Counted from the stretch's first letter, positions 9,014-19,398 are shown. The stretch: 64,000 bases of DNA from Paenibacillus fonticola DSM 21315 (GCF_000381905.1 NZ_KB907246.1:124001-188000), one strand, 5' to 3'. The notes: generated by a model not told the origin, from the sequence alone. Numbers and translations: made by a program.

Positions 9014-9328
9014 GTGAGTGAGCAAAAGCTTGATTTGATACTAAAAGAGCTTGGAAATATTAATGGAAGATTGGATGGTATAGATCAACGATTAGATGGT
9101 ATAGACCATCGATTCAATGGCATAGATCAACGATTGGACAGCCATGAAGGGCTGATAACACAGCTGATTAGTGTGGTAAAGTCTACGAATGAGAAAGTGA
9201 CGGTCATACAAGAGGAGCTTTTAGAGTTAAAAGAGGGTCAAAGCCGTCAGGATCGGATCTTGGAATCTTTAGCTTTGCATTCGCTAGAGCAGGAAACGAT
9301 TATTCGGGAACTGAAGCGCATAAAATAA
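9014..9328 (+). CDS. Small coiled-coil protein, unknown function
   Basis: GTG 9014 follows GGGAGGG (9001-9007) with good spacing. The 104-residue product is almost entirely heptad-like helix. Residues ~18-42 contain a 7-residue repeat of the form RLDGIDQ, encoded by an imperfect 21-bp tandem DNA repeat (about 9068-9140). Such repeats appear in many small bacterial and phage coiled-coil proteins; no specific function follows. A hairpin terminator lies about 50 nt downstream. Confidence 0.7.
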   Translation: MSEQKLDLILKELGNINGRLDGIDQRLDGIDHRFNGIDQRLDSHEGLITQLISVVKSTNEKVTVIQEELLELKEGQSRQDRILESLALHSLEQETIIRELKRIK

Positions 9329-9377
9329 ATTTTACAGGATGAGGAATATGGAAAATTTTTATAAGAGGAAGACAAAG

Positions 9378-9420
9378 TAACCCTCTAGGCTGATCTTAAA
9401 TGGCCAGAGGGTTATTTCAA
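9378..9420 (+). terminator. Candidate terminator after the coiled-coil gene
   Basis: TAACCCTCT (9378-9386) pairs with AGAGGGTTA (9406-9414); only a short T-rich tail follows. Confidence 0.55.
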
Positions 9421-9561
9421 TTGCTTGCTAAATTGTCTAGGAGGGATTTGCCGGTTCCCCTAAACTTGAGTCCCATATTTGCCGTTAATAAATATAGGTA
9501 TGTCTTAATGGCCAACTACGGCTGATACATAGAGAATACGGTGAGAGGAGTCAGATAGAGA

Positions 9562-12500
9562 ATGAGAAGGAAGCTTTCCTATAGTTTAGTGCTTGTCATG
9601 GTGTTAAATCTGCTGATGGGAATGGGAGGGGCTAAGGCGGCTGAAGCGCCGTTTGTCATATCAACAATGCAGCCGGCAAACGGTTCGAAAGGAGTTTCAA
9701 TTGACCCCAAATCCATTCTGTTGACTTTTGATAGAGGAGTCAGACCCGGACAGGGAACGATAGAGGTCATTGCCGATGGAGAAACAGCTCCAACATTCAG
9801 CGAAACAATTACGCCCCAAGGCTTTGTCAGCATGCAATATGAGATCAGACTGCCAAGATTGGATTACAACAGGGTCTATCATGTCAAAGGCAGCGCAGGA
9901 ACGTTTGTTGATGCGAATAATCCCGCGATAACATCCGAAGCCTTCGATTTGTCATTCACTACCTTGAGCTCGGCGGAGAGCAGGCCGCCTGTAATTAGCA
10001 GGGTGACCCCAGCAGAGAAAGCAACAATTACAGAGCTGACGCAGCTGCTTCAGATCGAATTTGATAAGACGATTGCAAAAGGCAGTGGTAATATACGGGT
10101 AAAGCGAGTTTCTAACAACGAAGTCGTGTTTAGTGCAGCGGTACAAGATTCTGCAGTGAGTGTAAATGGAAATGCCGCCAGCTGGCAAGTAGACAAGCTC
10201 CTTTCTGGAGAAAGCTACTATGTCGAGATAGATCAGGGGGCTTTCGTGGATAGCGATCATCAGCCTTTTGCCGGAATTCAGGACGGAGACAGATGGCGCT
10301 TTAACGTACGGGGATCTGCCGTGGCATGGAATGCAACGACGCCTTTCGTGCCGGCAAGCAATGCTAGTAACGTAAGCATTAACAGCAGCATTCAACTGAA
10401 CTTTTCCCGTGCGGTATACCCCAATACGGGCAACATTATTTTACAGCATAGAAGCTCAGGGACACCTGTGACTATTCCTGTAACCTCCAGTGATGTAAAG
10501 GGAGGAGGAACGACCCAAATTACGATAACACCTCCTGCTTTAACATATAACTCAGTCTATACGGTAACTGTTCCGCAAGGCGCATTCAGAGATTCGGACG
10601 GAAATGAGACAATCGAGCGTTTCTGGAATTTTACAACGGGAACGGCTAATTCTACTTCATTGTCGATTGCCAGTCTTACGCCGACAAGTAATAGCTCGAA
10701 CAACGCTGTTACGACAAAAATCGCAGCTACCTTCAGCAAAAACTATACTTTGGTAGATCGCAGCAAAGTTACGTTGAAAAAACAAGGGACTACCACGCTC
10801 ATTAACGCGGAGGCCAGACAGACTTCAACCCGCGAGCTTACGGTTACTCCTTCCAGCAGTCTCCAGGAAGGGACAACTTATATTGTCGAAATCGCATCCG
10901 GCGCCATCGTTGACGCGGAGACAGGGGCCAATTATACGGGAACGAGCTGGACGTTTCATACAGGCACTGTAGATAAGACGGCTCCTGTACTTCAAAGCGC
11001 GACGATGCATTCTAACACGGCAATCCGGCTTGTATATAACAAAACGTTGGATTCATCCTACAACTTGTCGACTTCCAGCTTCACGGTCAATGTAAATGGA
11101 GAGAACCGCCGTATTAGCAGTGCGTATGCATCGGGTGAGAATGTTTATGTTTATTTGGAGACTGGCGTCGCGGTTGGTCAAAATATTCGTATCAGCTATT
11201 CAGGCACCGGTCGGCTAATTCAAGATACTAACGGGAATAAGGCGGCTAGTTTTACCAGCAAGGAAGTTACCAACGGCATTGACTCTGTCATGCCAAAGCC
11301 GCAGGAAGGATATATTTCAGGCAGTACATTGACGTTGCGCTTTAGCGAGAGCTTGAAGGATATATCCAGCTATGCTTATCAGCAGTTCACAGTTACAGCG
11401 GATGGACAAACGAAAAGCATCGATAGAATTAATAAAAGCGGCTCATATGTTTACCTTTATTTGAACAGTTCTGTATCGAATGGCGACATAGTTAAAGTAT
11501 CCTATACACCAGGATCTTACCCGCTGCAGGATTATCGCGGGCAGAACATCGCTGCTTTTAGCGATTACTTCGTGCGAAATTACAATGATTCGAGAGCGCC
11601 AGAGTTTACGAAGGTTGAAGGATCCAGCAACAAAATCGTCATTACCTACAACGAAGCGTTAAGAAGCACCAGTATTCCGATGAAAAGCCAGTACTCGGTT
11701 CTAGTCAACAATTCACCTGTATACGTCACGAACATTGAGGTTTCGACAAACCAGGTCACCCTGACATTGGCATCGTCCTTCACGAAGGAACAGTATGTGA
11801 CGCTATCTTATGTATCGGGTGTTGGAGGCATTGCCGATTTGAACGGGAACCTGGCTGGTTATATTAATCTGGAGCCGGTCACCTACAACATGGTTGCGGA
11901 TGGAGTTCGCTCCGCAGTTGTCCGGGGGGATACGATCACGATCACGCATACGGGCACCTTAAGATCGTCAGGATCTATATCCGCTAATCAATTCAGTGTG
12001 AATGTGGATCAAGGATATACGACGGTCCAATCCGCAAGCTTAAGCGGAGATACGATTACTTTGAAGCTGGGGACATCCGTCTCAGCCAGTCAGGTGGTGG
12101 AACTGTCCTATACGCCGGGATCTGCTCCGCTCTATGATCATCTTGGCAATGCGATGAAAGCCTACAGCCGGATTTCTGTACAAAATCTTACGGGCGGTGG
12201 GACAAGCAACGGAACAGGAACAGGAGTCAGCAGTCTGCCATCCTTTTTGACGGTGTTTCCTTCTTCAGAATTTGACTTGAGAGGCTATTTGCTTAATGCA
12301 AATACAGCAAAGGCTCAGGAGGTCGTATCTGCGAGTAAGCAGCGATATATTAAAAGATATGAAGTTGATTCTGCAAAGCTGCAGGAGGCATATCAATTTA
12401 TTATGAACAGCAATACGGCTGACCGGAAGCTTGTGTTCCAGGTGCCGAGCACGGAAAAAATGGCCGAGGTCGCTTTGCCGATAGGTCCATTATTGAGCGC

Positions 12501-13554
12501 ATACGGACAGGGGAAAACGGGCTCCATAGCGATATGGCATCAGGATGTGATATATGAGCTTCCGATCGAGAAAATACCTTTTTCGCAAATTTCACGTTCC
12601 TTGTTCGCTAACAATTTAAATTCAGCGTACATTACAGTTCAAATCGATCCAATGGCTTCGACGCAGATGCCGCCCCCAATCAACAATAACGGGGTAACGA
12701 CTACGCCGCTGCGTGATCCGGTTCAAGTCAATGTAGCGGCTTATAACAGTAACGCTGTGCAAAACGTCGTAGATGTGGATCACGAGGGGCGCATTCATTT
12801 TCGGGTCATAAATCAAGGAGCGGTGCCTCAAGGGATTATGAGCCAGGGAGCTAATAATTACAGAGCTCTTATCAAACATGATTTTTCTTCACGAACATCT
12901 TCATTTGTTCCCGCAAGTGTGAAGCAAAGCGGAAATTATGTGATCTTCAATGGGAAAATCAGCGGAAAAGAAGTCGTCGGACCGGCTCGCGGCTACAGTT
13001 ACTTCACTGACACGGGCAGCCATTGGGCGAATGATTCTATAGTCAATTTGGCAAGCAGGCTCATTATCGACGGCCGGCAAAACGGCAGGTTCGAACCGAA
13101 CAGTAATATTACCCGGGCGGAGTTTGCCGTGTTCATCGCTAAAGGACTAGGCCTGACCGCCGATGAAGGAAATGTTAATCGCTTCCCGGATGTGCCGAGA
13201 GGTACGACGGGGGATTATATTGGAGCGGCCGCCAAAGCAGGTATTATTGCCGGCAACACGGACGGTACTTTTAAACCGAACAGCTACATTACCCGTGAGC
13301 AAATGGCGCTGATGATGGTCCGGGCTATGAACTATGCAGGGTACGAGATTTCCCTGAATGGCTCGTCCGCCGCGACACTGAACCGCTTCAAGGACAATAA
13401 CAAAATCTATTCCAAAGACAATGTCGCCAAGGCGGTAAAAGAAGGGATCATTCAAGGAGTTAGCCTCGATACCTTCCAGCCCCAAGGCAACGCTACCCGC
13501 GCCCAGGCAGCTGTCATGCTGAAGCGGGTACTGGAGAAGCTCAATTATATTTAG
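9562..13554 (+). CDS. Large SLH-anchored surface protein with Ig-like repeats
   Basis: ATG 9562 follows AGAGGAG. The 1330-residue product has a signal peptide (LVLVMVLNLLMGMGGAKA). About four Ig-like units of the Big_5 type follow (residues ~30-470; 'PANGSKGVSIDPKS...LTFDRGV'). Next are about four units resembling SwmB-like domains (~475-880; 'LRLVYNKTLDSS', 'VKVSYTPGSYPLQD'). After a Gly/Thr linker and an unassigned ~250-residue region come three C-terminal SLH domains (~1147-1190, ~1207-1255, ~1274-1325; 'ITRAEFAVFIAKGLGL', 'YITREQMALMMVRAM', 'ATRAQAAVMLKRVLEKL'). It is attached to the cell wall by the SLH triplet. The ligand or enzymatic role is unknown; no catalytic motif is visible. It is flanked by terminators and looks monocistronic. 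Confidence 0.9.
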   Translation: MRRKLSYSLVLVMVLNLLMGMGGAKAAEAPFVISTMQPANGSKGVSIDPKSILLTFDRGVRPGQGTIEVIADGETAPTFSETITPQGFVSMQYEIRLPRLDYNRVYHVKGSAGTFVDANNPAITSEAFDLSFTTLSSAESRPPVISRVTPAEKATITELTQLLQIEFDKTIAKGSGNIRVKRVSNNEVVFSAAVQDSAVSVNGNAASWQVDKLLSGESYYVEIDQGAFVDSDHQPFAGIQDGDRWRFNVRGSAVAWNATTPFVPASNASNVSINSSIQLNFSRAVYPNTGNIILQHRSSGTPVTIPVTSSDVKGGGTTQITITPPALTYNSVYTVTVPQGAFRDSDGNETIERFWNFTTGTANSTSLSIASLTPTSNSSNNAVTTKIAATFSKNYTLVDRSKVTLKKQGTTTLINAEARQTSTRELTVTPSSSLQEGTTYIVEIASGAIVDAETGANYTGTSWTFHTGTVDKTAPVLQSATMHSNTAIRLVYNKTLDSSYNLSTSSFTVNVNGENRRISSAYASGENVYVYLETGVAVGQNIRISYSGTGRLIQDTNGNKAASFTSKEVTNGIDSVMPKPQEGYISGSTLTLRFSESLKDISSYAYQQFTVTADGQTKSIDRINKSGSYVYLYLNSSVSNGDIVKVSYTPGSYPLQDYRGQNIAAFSDYFVRNYNDSRAPEFTKVEGSSNKIVITYNEALRSTSIPMKSQYSVLVNNSPVYVTNIEVSTNQVTLTLASSFTKEQYVTLSYVSGVGGIADLNGNLAGYINLEPVTYNMVADGVRSAVVRGDTITITHTGTLRSSGSISANQFSVNVDQGYTTVQSASLSGDTITLKLGTSVSASQVVELSYTPGSAPLYDHLGNAMKAYSRISVQNLTGGGTSNGTGTGVSSLPSFLTVFPSSEFDLRGYLLNANTAKAQEVVSASKQRYIKRYEVDSAKLQEAYQFIMNSNTADRKLVFQVPSTEKMAEVALPIGPLLSAYGQGKTGSIAIWHQDVIYELPIEKIPFSQISRSLFANNLNSAYITVQIDPMASTQMPPPINNNGVTTTPLRDPVQVNVAAYNSNAVQNVVDVDHEGRIHFRVINQGAVPQGIMSQGANNYRALIKHDFSSRTSSFVPASVKQSGNYVIFNGKISGKEVVGPARGYSYFTDTGSHWANDSIVNLASRLIIDGRQNGRFEPNSNITRAEFAVFIAKGLGLTADEGNVNRFPDVPRGTTGDYIGAAAKAGIIAGNTDGTFKPNSYITREQMALMMVRAMNYAGYEISLNGSSAATLNRFKDNNKIYSKDNVAKAVKEGIIQGVSLDTFQPQGNATRAQAAVMLKRVLEKLNYI

Positions 13555-13623
13555 GTGTTGGCTGGATAAAGCTAACTTTTAATTTTCTATACACTTACTA
13601 CCCTGATGTCACCCTAACAAGAA

Positions 13624-13653
13624 ATGAGCCTAAGGCAAACGCCTTAGGCTCAT
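13624..13653. terminator. Convergent bidirectional terminator
   Basis: ATGAGCCTAAGGC (13624-13636) and GCCTTAGGCTCAT (13641-13653) form a perfect 13-bp stem with an AAAC loop. It lies between the SLH gene (plus) and the tetR-type gene (minus). Confidence 0.8.
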
Positions 13654-13703
13654 TATGATTACCCTCCAAAATAATCTTAGGGTAACCGTGGTCCGATCAA
13701 CAG

Positions 13704-14606
13704 CTACTTCATCAAAGCTCGCAGCTCCGTACATGCTTCCCTTAATGATTCTACTTGTTCTAAGTATAGCACTAAGGCATCTAAAACCACACTGTTCTGT
13801 GATGACTCAAAAGATTCCTGCCGTATTTTCCTCAGAGCTTCGCTATAGCTCGCTTTCTCTGAGTCAGTTAGTATTTGGTTATTACTAATACGGCTGTCTA
13901 ACTCCTCGAACACCTCATGTAACCGGCGGGTTTCCCAAATAGCGTTCTTGACTTTGCAGTTCTCTTTTTTTTCTAATGGAGAAAAATCGAACAGAGAAAC
14001 ATTGCGCATTTCAGGAGTATTAAACCCTTCCACTAGAATGTGGATAACCTGACCGACATATATAGCAAGGCTCCGGCATTGTCGATCAGGGATATCGGAA
14101 CCTATAAGCCGGAAATATTCCAATAAAATGCTGCCGGCGATAAAGATGATGTCCATAGCATGCTTCTCAATATCTTTTCCATACGTATCCGTGATGCAAT
14201 CTTCAAACCAAAGATAGAATTGCTCCTCTAAATCCGTCCATGCTTTTCGAATTTTCTCGTCGCTTGAATTTTTTAGCGCAGGCATGTTGAACATGTTGAA
14301 CATCAATGTTTGAAAGTTATGATTCAGAACCACCTTCAAGTAGGTTGCCATAAGCTCAACAAGACGTTCGCTGGGAGTAAGCTCTAAGTTACGATACAGC
14401 TTGGTAACCTCTCTATCTAATGATTTGCTCAAATTTGAAATGCTATCTAACAGCAGTGTCTCTTTGCTGTCAAAATACTTATACAAAGAAGGCTTGGTCA
14501 TCCCGCTTTCTTTGGCGATTTCATCAACTGTGGTCAGGGCAAATCCCTTTTCGCCAAAAAGCCGCAGTGCATTTTGTAAAATAATTTCCTTTTTGTCCTT
14601 ATTCAT
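13704..14606 (-). CDS. TetR-family transcriptional regulator
   Basis: The 300-residue product starts with a TetR helix-turn-helix: 'IILQNALRLFGEKGFALTTV', then 'EIAKESGMTKPSLYKYFDSKETLL'. The remainder is an all-helical ligand-binding region, longer than the usual ~190-220 residues, with an extra Glu/Lys-rich C-terminal tail. It is the last gene after the RND pump on the same strand (84-nt gap), so it is probably co-transcribed and is the likely local repressor. A palindrome in the divergent intergenic region (19345-19357) is a candidate operator. The inducer is unknown. Confidence 0.9.
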   Translation of the reverse strand: MNKDKKEIILQNALRLFGEKGFALTTVDEIAKESGMTKPSLYKYFDSKETLLLDSISNLSKSLDREVTKLYRNLELTPSERLVELMATYLKVVLNHNFQTLMFNMFNMPALKNSSDEKIRKAWTDLEEQFYLWFEDCITDTYGKDIEKHAMDIIFIAGSILLEYFRLIGSDIPDRQCRSLAIYVGQVIHILVEGFNTPEMRNVSLFDFSPLEKKENCKVKNAIWETRRLHEVFEELDSRISNNQILTDSEKASYSEALRKIRQESFESSQNSVVLDALVLYLEQVESLREACTELRALMK

Positions 14607-14690
14607 TTAAGGGTTCCTTTCATTGTTGTAAATAGCGGTGACCTCACCTGCAAATCTGCAAAGATGCGAATCTGCAAGCGAGGCCGCCGG

Positions 14691-17600
14691 TTACATCGAA
14701 ACGGTATCTGTAGCTGTAGAGATAGATGGATCTGGAGTACGTTTGCGATTATGCCGGTTTTCCTTCCAATTCGCGACTACCATGTAGATGGAAGGCACGA
14801 CGACCAGCGTTAGAACGGTTGAGAACATCAATCCAAAAATAATAGTGTAAGCCATAGGTCTGAACAAGATGCTTCCTGCAATAGCCAATGGCAGCATTCC
14901 GATCATGGCCGTAAACGAAGTGAGCACGATAGGACGGAAACGAGCGCTTGCTGCTGAGATGACTGCTTCGTACAAACCGATTCCTTCCCGCCGCGCATCC
15001 TCAATAAATTCAAGGAAGACAATCCCGTTGCGCACGACAATACCCGCTAGTGAAATTATACCCATTATACTCATGAAGCCAATGGAAGATCCAGAGACAA
15101 AGATCCCAATGATTCCGCCAGCGGCAGCCAGATATACCGTGGTCATAATAATAATCGGTGCCGACAGGGAATAGAACTGGATCGTGATCATAATAAAGAT
15201 TAAGAAAATGACGACAACGAAAAGCATAGCCAAATCCCCGAAAATATCCGCTTGGTCTGAAGTTTCGCCGCCAAACTCAATCGAATATCCATTTGGAATA
15301 ACCATGTCATTCAAAATAGCGCGCACCTCGGCATTTAGCTCAGATGCTGTCTTTCCAACCGCATTGGCTTCCACCGTGATCATACGTTCAAGGTTATAAC
15401 GCTGAATTTTTTGCGTTGTAAATGACGACTTCATTTCAGCTAGTTGGGCTAAAGGAATTTGGGCCCCTTGTTTATTGGTAATAAAAATTTGCTGGAACAA
15501 TTCATTGGGACTTGCTCCTTGGCTCGAAGCTTGGAAGTTGATATCGACGATTTGCTTGCCTGTATCAAAGTCGCCAATGTCGAGTCCATCGCCCATCAGC
15601 CGCAGCGTTTGCGTCAGTGTACTGTAATCGATCATATATTCGTCCATAGCCCGGTTGTTAACTTCAAATTCTAGCGTATAACTCTGATTTCCGAAATTGT
15701 CTTTGATTCCGGTTGCGCCGTCTAGCTTGGAAATTCTCTCTTTTAACTGCTGAGACAGCTTTTGCAGCGTGCCCAGATCTTCACCGGCAATCCGGACGGA
15801 TACCGCAGAACCTACGGGAATTCCGAGTCGAGGGACGTGAGTCGATATCGTTGCGCCCGGGAATTGCTGCTTCAGCTCCGCTTCCCAAGCGGAGACGGTT
15901 GAATCTAATTTAAATAAACCCGGTTTGCCAATAACAGAAATCTGTCCGACAGAAGTTGAAGAAGCAACAGCATTTGTAATGTCAGAATATAATTGGGGAG
16001 CCCTGCCGCCCACGCCTACGCTGACAAGCTCGGTCTCAGGCTGCTTCTCCACCCATTTGGATATATTGTTCACCATGCGATGAGTTTCCTGGAAGGACGT
16101 GCCTACAGGCATTTCCACATTGATGCTAACATAAGGATCCTCGGACTCAGGGAACAAATCAATCGGCGTAATCAAAGCTAAACTGAAGGAGGCTGTTCCG
16201 ATCAGCAGGCCTATGCCTGCGTACAATTTAGGTTTTTTAAGCACCTTCGGGATCAGAGTACCGGAGTACCATGTAATTAAGGCCTGAATTTGTTTGCCGA
16301 GCAAGCCAGCAGGCTTTGCCTCCACTGAAGAAGGCGTATTCTGCTCGTCGGTGACTTCTTCATTAACGGTTTTATCAACGGTTTTGCTAATGGCTGCTCG
16401 TTGTCTGCGCCGGTTCTCATGCCACTGACGGAAGATCGGAATGATGGTCAGCGACATAATCATGGAAGCAAACATGGAGCAGGAAATGACAATAGGAAGC
16501 GGCTTGATAAAGGAACCGATATCCCCGGTTAAAAATAGCAATGGCGCAAAAGCAAAAATGGTCGATAGGGTGGCAGTCAGGATAGATATGGATACTTCCT
16601 TCGCTCCCTTGATTGAGGCGACTTCGGGACTTTCCCCCAGTACGCTTAGTCTGCGCTCGATATTGTCGTTGACCACAACGGCATCGTCGACCAGTATCCC
16701 TAGTACAATAATCAAAGCTACGATAGAAATTTCATTGATCGTAATTCCCGTGAAGGGCATCACGATCATGCCTATCGCTATGGAAATTGGTATGGCAGCC
16801 GCCACAATCAGCGACGTCATTAGATTAAGTCCTAATGTACAGACCAAAATGACGGCAGTGATGGCGATCAGCATTTCCTGCAGCAGCTCGCTGAACATGG
16901 TACTGACGACTTCTTTCTGACCAAAGGCCGGAGCAAAATGTGCGTTGCTGGGCAAGCTACCCTTAAGCTCATCCAGCTTCTGAGAAATTAATTTATCCAT
17001 GGTCAGCACATCCGAGCCGGTTTGAGCGGACACATTTATGGAGATGGCAGGCTGCCCGTTATAATAAGCAAGATAGGATGGTTTTTTATCCACCAATTGA
17101 ACCTGACCGACATCTTTTAAATATAGCGGAGATCCGGTCTGCGTTTTACTAATGAGTATTTCATTCAATTCTTTGGCATCGGCAATATCAGTGACGACCA
17201 AATCATAACTGCGAGAGTCATAATCCAGCGAGCCAAGCGGTGTGCGGTTGTTCATGTTGGTTACTGCCTGCACAACCTGCTCCCAGACAATGCCGTATTG
17301 CTCTAGTTTTTGCAGGTCGACCTTAATGCTTACTTCTTTGTCAGGAATACCTTCGATCTTTACATCGGCAACACCGCTCACCTGACGTATTTTATCCCGC
17401 CATTCGATCATGAGATCGCTGAGACCGTACAATGTATCTGGATTATCGGCAGAGATCACATAGGAACCAATGAAGGAGGAGATTAGGTCGTCGTTAACAA
17501 TAGGTTTATGAACGCCATTGGGCAAATCGGCGGTGGCATCCTCCACCTTTTTTCGCAATTGATCCCAGGTTGCAGCAGCGTCTGCGTCCGGATAAGCATA

Positions 17601-17873
17601 TACCATAATGGACGAAACGCCGCTTGAACTGGTCGATTCAATCGTTTCGATCGTTTCAACCTGCTTAATCGTCTGTTCCAAAATTTTAGTGACCGACTGT
17701 TCCACCCGCTCTGGCGTAGCTCCCGGGAAAACAGTTATGACTGCAGCCTGCTTCAATACGACGTCAGGCATATCCTGACGAGGGAGCGTAGTCGCGCTAA
17801 AGATACCGAATATAATCAAAATGATAAATAATAAGATCGTAATTTTTCTTTTGCGTATGGAATATTCGATCAT
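14691..17873 (-). CDS. RND-family efflux transporter permease
   Basis: The 1060-residue product is a full-length resistance-nodulation-division pump of the AcrB/SwrC type. It has an N-terminal membrane helix (ITILLFIILIIFGIFSATTL), a large extracytoplasmic loop with 'VFPGATPERVEQ', the TM4 acidic pair in GILVDDAVVVNDNIER (Asp396-Asp397, proton relay) and a second half repeating the plan. The TM10 position usually Lys in AcrB is Arg here (GIVVRNGIVFLEF). It exports substrates using proton-motive force. The start overlaps the stop of the adaptor gene by 4 nt, implying translational coupling. Substrate unknown; Bacillus SwrC exports surfactin-like compounds, which is only an analogy. Confidence 0.93.
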   Translation of the reverse strand: MIEYSIRKRKITILLFIILIIFGIFSATTLPRQDMPDVVLKQAAVITVFPGATPERVEQSVTKILEQTIKQVETIETIESTSSSGVSSIMVYAYPDADAAATWDQLRKKVEDATADLPNGVHKPIVNDDLISSFIGSYVISADNPDTLYGLSDLMIEWRDKIRQVSGVADVKIEGIPDKEVSIKVDLQKLEQYGIVWEQVVQAVTNMNNRTPLGSLDYDSRSYDLVVTDIADAKELNEILISKTQTGSPLYLKDVGQVQLVDKKPSYLAYYNGQPAISINVSAQTGSDVLTMDKLISQKLDELKGSLPSNAHFAPAFGQKEVVSTMFSELLQEMLIAITAVILVCTLGLNLMTSLIVAAAIPISIAIGMIVMPFTGITINEISIVALIIVLGILVDDAVVVNDNIERRLSVLGESPEVASIKGAKEVSISILTATLSTIFAFAPLLFLTGDIGSFIKPLPIVISCSMFASMIMSLTIIPIFRQWHENRRRQRAAISKTVDKTVNEEVTDEQNTPSSVEAKPAGLLGKQIQALITWYSGTLIPKVLKKPKLYAGIGLLIGTASFSLALITPIDLFPESEDPYVSINVEMPVGTSFQETHRMVNNISKWVEKQPETELVSVGVGGRAPQLYSDITNAVASSTSVGQISVIGKPGLFKLDSTVSAWEAELKQQFPGATISTHVPRLGIPVGSAVSVRIAGEDLGTLQKLSQQLKERISKLDGATGIKDNFGNQSYTLEFEVNNRAMDEYMIDYSTLTQTLRLMGDGLDIGDFDTGKQIVDINFQASSQGASPNELFQQIFITNKQGAQIPLAQLAEMKSSFTTQKIQRYNLERMITVEANAVGKTASELNAEVRAILNDMVIPNGYSIEFGGETSDQADIFGDLAMLFVVVIFLIFIMITIQFYSLSAPIIIMTTVYLAAAGGIIGIFVSGSSIGFMSIMGIISLAGIVVRNGIVFLEFIEDARREGIGLYEAVISAASARFRPIVLTSFTAMIGMLPLAIAGSILFRPMAYTIIFGLMFSTVLTLVVVPSIYMVVANWKENRHNRKRTPDPSISTATDTVSM

Positions 17874-19276
17874 TTTGCATTATCCTCCACGATCGTGATC
17901 GTGTCTCCGTCAAACAAGCTGTCTGCCCCGATGCTGACAACGACATCGCCTTCATGGAGGCCTGAGGCGATGCTCAAGCGGTTATCCTCGCTGATACGAG
18001 CACCTAATTCGACCACCGTTTTAACGGCTTTGCCGTTGACATGTTTGAAGACATACGGCTCCTGACCATTACTAATGACCGCCCCGGCGGGAACAAAGAT
18101 GCCTTCCTGTCCGATGGAGGATAGGCCTACACGAACCACTTGACCAGGGATCCAATCCTGCTCAGGATTAGGGACACTCACTTCTACAGTTAATGTTCCT
18201 GTTCCTTGATTGGTTGCAGGAGAGACTCTGACGACAGTACCTTGCCGTTTGTTTCCGTTCTGTTCAAGCGCGACCACTTGTCCCGGTTTCCACTGGTCTG
18301 CTTGCTCGCTTGGAACGGCGATCGGAACCATCAGTGTATCGATCGTGCCGATGACAAAGGCTTCTACTCCAGCGGGGGCCAATTGGCCAACGACAGCCCT
18401 TTTACTCAAAATAACGCCGTCGATCGGCGCGGTCAGTTTTGTTTTGCTTAATGCCAACTGGGCTTGTTCCAGTTGGATTGTCGCCTGGTCGTATGCCGCT
18501 TGCACTTGCATTTGCCCGCCTTTGGCTTGCTCTACGGCTGCCTCGGCTGCGCTTTTGCCGGCTTTAGCCTGTTCAACTCCGGCCTGTGCCGACTTGCGCT
18601 GCTCAGCAGTAGCACCTTCGGTCAGCTCAGATAGCGATTGCTCGGCGTTCTCTAGTGAAGTTTCGGCATCTTTAAGCTGCAGTTGGAATTTTTCGTACTC
18701 ATCCAACGATATTAGACCAGCGGAATAAAGATTCGAATATCGCTCTTCATCTGCCAGGAATTTGTCATAGGCACTCTGCGCCATAGCGACCATATTTTGA
18801 GTCTGAGCAAGTTTTTGGGCGGATGCTCCTTTCTCTACGGCAGTAAAGCTTGCCTCAGCCGTATCCAGCTGTGCTTTGGCCGCCTGGGCTTGGGCCTTTG
18901 CTGCTTCTACCCCCGCTTTGGCGGCGCTGAGTTGACCAGCGGCTTGAGCTACCCCGTTCTGCGCTTGCTTCAGTTGCAACTGCGCATTCTCATCATCAAT
19001 AACAGCAAGTACATCCCCTGCTTTAACATGATCGCCCGCTTCCACTAGCGTCTGTTGAATCTGTCCCGCAACTTGAAAGGAGATGCCTGCTTCCTGCTCC
19101 GGCTTCAGCGTTCCTGAGAAATTGTACTCCGCATTCAAGGGTTCTTTCTTAATTGTAATGACCTGTACGGCGGTTGCTGCTTCTCCTGATGCCGTCCCGT
19201 TATCAGCTGAACCGCATGCTGCTGTTATCATCATCATTGATATGGCTAAAATTAGAGCCGGCCAACGTCCTTTCAT
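17870..19276 (-). CDS. RND efflux adaptor (membrane fusion protein), lipoprotein
   Basis: A strong AGGAGGAG precedes the ATG at 19276. The 468-residue product has a lipoprotein signal with lipobox ITAAC (Cys ~21). A biotinyl-lipoyl-like segment follows ('FQVAGQIQQTLVEAGDHVKAGDVLAVID'), then a long Ala/Gln/Glu coiled-coil hairpin (~residues 85-275), the second lipoyl half ('KLTAPIDGVILSKRAVVGQLA') and beta-barrel and membrane-proximal domains. It would bridge the RND pump and an outer partner; in this presumably single-membrane cell it is lipid-anchored outside the membrane. First gene of the efflux operon. Confidence 0.92.
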   Translation of the reverse strand: MKGRWPALILAISMMMITAACGSADNGTASGEAATAVQVITIKKEPLNAEYNFSGTLKPEQEAGISFQVAGQIQQTLVEAGDHVKAGDVLAVIDDENAQLQLKQAQNGVAQAAGQLSAAKAGVEAAKAQAQAAKAQLDTAEASFTAVEKGASAQKLAQTQNMVAMAQSAYDKFLADEERYSNLYSAGLISLDEYEKFQLQLKDAETSLENAEQSLSELTEGATAEQRKSAQAGVEQAKAGKSAAEAAVEQAKGGQMQVQAAYDQATIQLEQAQLALSKTKLTAPIDGVILSKRAVVGQLAPAGVEAFVIGTIDTLMVPIAVPSEQADQWKPGQVVALEQNGNKRQGTVVRVSPATNQGTGTLTVEVSVPNPEQDWIPGQVVRVGLSSIGQEGIFVPAGAVISNGQEPYVFKHVNGKAVKTVVELGARISEDNRLSIASGLHEGDVVVSIGADSLFDGDTITIVEDNAK

Positions 19277-19344
19277 CCAGTTCCTCTCCTCCTGAATTTA
19301 TCCCATAGTAAATTTTTTAACTTTAAAGTAACCCAGTCGTGGCG

Positions 19345-19357
19345 CGCTTGTCAAGCG
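19345..19357. promoter_or_regulatory. Candidate TetR-type operator in the divergent efflux region
   Basis: CGCTTG-T-CAAGCG is a perfect 13-bp interrupted palindrome. On the minus strand it contains TTGACA (19354-19349), a -35-like element pointing at the efflux operon, though a good -10 is not seen. It also lies 12 bp before the -35 of the TolC-like gene. A second small palindrome, ACTTTAAAGT, is at 19320-19329. Assignment to the local TetR protein is inference. Confidence 0.45.
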
Positions 19358-19369
19358 AGGGCATGAAAG

Positions 19370-19398
19370 TTGATTTCTTAATTTTCCGGTGATATTAT
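19370..19398 (+). promoter_or_regulatory. Sigma-A-type promoter of the TolC-like gene
   Basis: TTGATT (19370-19375), 17-bp spacer, TATTAT (19393-19398), about 48 bp before the start codon. Confidence 0.65.
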
